Shown: one piece after another, positions 34,990 through 35,331 of the stretch
How positions within the stretch are numbered: the stretch's first letter is position 1
Layout of the letters: the number at the start of each line of letters is the position of its first letter
Assembly (NCBI GenBank): GCA_024712425.1
Contig: JAKRWE010000023.1
Span: forward strand, 1-35,331
DNA length: 35,331 nucleotides
Direction: 5' to 3'
DNA from: Chromatiales bacterium
GTDB taxonomy: Bacteria > Pseudomonadota > Gammaproteobacteria > Chromatiales > Chromatiaceae
Position numbers and translations under genes: made by a program
Notes under the pieces: generated by a model
The model's database searches: none
Seen by the model: only the letters and a program-made list of their open reading frames with translations
Told to the model about the DNA's origin: nothing

Positions 34990-35279
34990 CCTCTGGGCAC
35001 TTCGGTGCCCATGTTCATGCGCCGCCACAGGCGGCCCATGAACATGGGTATCTACCAATTCTTGCAGCGTAGCTGCAGATCCTCGTAGCTGGCGAGGAAA
35101 AACAAACAGCTGACCGTCTCGTTCGAGACGGACCTTTCCCGGGTGGGAGCAACGCTCCCTTCTGGGGCGCGTTGCCTTCCGACTTTTCCAATCAATCCCC
35201 CACAGGCACCGCTCGAGCGTCTGCTTGTGCGGGGGCTGGAGCGGGTCCTGTTTATGGGTTCGTTCTTCAGGAGGTCATT
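34990..35279 (+). promoter_or_regulatory. Highly structured leader of the last gene
   Basis: GGGCAC-TTCG-GTGCCC (34995-35010) competes with CCCATGTTCATG/CATGAACATGGG (35008-35019 with 35037-35048), which encloses CCGCC/GGCGG. Further stems are CCGTCT/AGACGG (35114-35131), GGGAGC/GCTCCC (35145-35159) and CCCC-CACA/TGTG-GGGG (35197-35234). AGGAGGT precedes the start codon. No B12-riboswitch box was recognised. Confidence 0.5.
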
Positions 35280-35331
35280 ATGAAAATGCAACAAGTGAGC
35301 CGCGACGTATTCGCGGACAAGTACGCCGCTG
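35280..35331 (+). CDS. Start of a gene, possibly B12-dependent ribonucleotide reductase
   Basis: Only 17 codons are in the window: MKMQQVSRDVFADKYAA. The VSRDVF-x-x-KYA pattern resembles the first residues of adenosylcobalamin-dependent (class II) ribonucleotide reductases, but this is too short for a firm call. AGGAGGT sits at ideal spacing. The long structured leader upstream suggests post-transcriptional control. Confidence 0.35.
   Translation, partial: MKMQQVSRDVFADKYAA

Noticed and set aside
34990..35279. Cobalamin riboswitch before a possible class II ribonucleotide reductase
   Set aside because: The conserved B12-box and core motifs were not found; only generic hairpins are present.

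Overview
The window looks like part of a conjugative mobile element (an ICE or plasmid) from a GC-rich proteobacterium, probably gammaproteobacterial or Acidithiobacillus-like. That taxonomic guess is inference. It rests on base composition, on a Csf-type (type IV) CRISPR-Cas operon, and on conjugation-associated genes (TraT-like exclusion lipoprotein, VirB1-like transglycosylase, DUF1173 protein, S49 peptidase). No tRNA, rRNA or CRISPR array was found.

Layout. 1-170: 3' remnant of an IS481-type transposase. 151-7600 (minus): type I restriction operon hsdM - DUF5655 nuclease-like gene - hsdS - hsdR, with hsdM frameshifted at a seven-base C run. 7620-11520: IS200/IS605-type elements, one carrying iscB with an omega-RNA-like leader and one carrying frameshifted tnpA plus tnpB. 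They flank a short scrap of an Mrr-like restriction gene. 11537-12837 (minus): ParM-like segregation ATPase and a small partner. Upstream of them lie two arrays of 10-bp iterons (13218-13357) that could be the centromere. 13607-14430: a promoter-like motif and about 800 nt of strongly structured noncoding sequence, leading into a tyrosine recombinase (14433-15641). 15912-16569: mazEF with a palindromic operator. 16618-17877: another TnpB element, abutting a truncated dinG. 17973-21849 (minus): type IV cas operon csf3-csf1-cas6-csf2-dinG(truncated). 21860-23788 (minus): a terminator, a lipoprotein, a YbjQ-family protein and an unknown protein. 24081-30956 (plus): a conjugation-associated block ending in a TraT-like gene. 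31023-33000: an IS605-like element carrying a large, frameshifted TnpB/Cas12-like nuclease. 33065-35331: csrA followed by small genes separated by unusually structured, GGA-containing leaders, and the start of a gene resembling ribonucleotide reductase.

How the parts fit. The element combines maintenance (ParM, MazEF), transfer and exclusion functions (TraT, transglycosylase), defence or inter-plasmid competition (type I R-M, Mrr remnant, type IV Csf) and RNA-guided transposon nucleases (IscB, two TnpBs and one TnpB-like). Two defence genes, mrr and dinG, are cut off next to TnpB/IscB elements, so the type IV system has lost most of its helicase. Several genes differ from an intact frame by one base at a short homopolymer (hsdM, tnpA, the large TnpB-like gene). 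This could be real decay, phase variation or sequencing error, and the sequence alone cannot decide.

The best leads for something undescribed are the structured RNA in front of the tyrosine recombinase, the helically phased iterons near parM, and the csrA-linked set of structured leaders with mutually exclusive hairpins.
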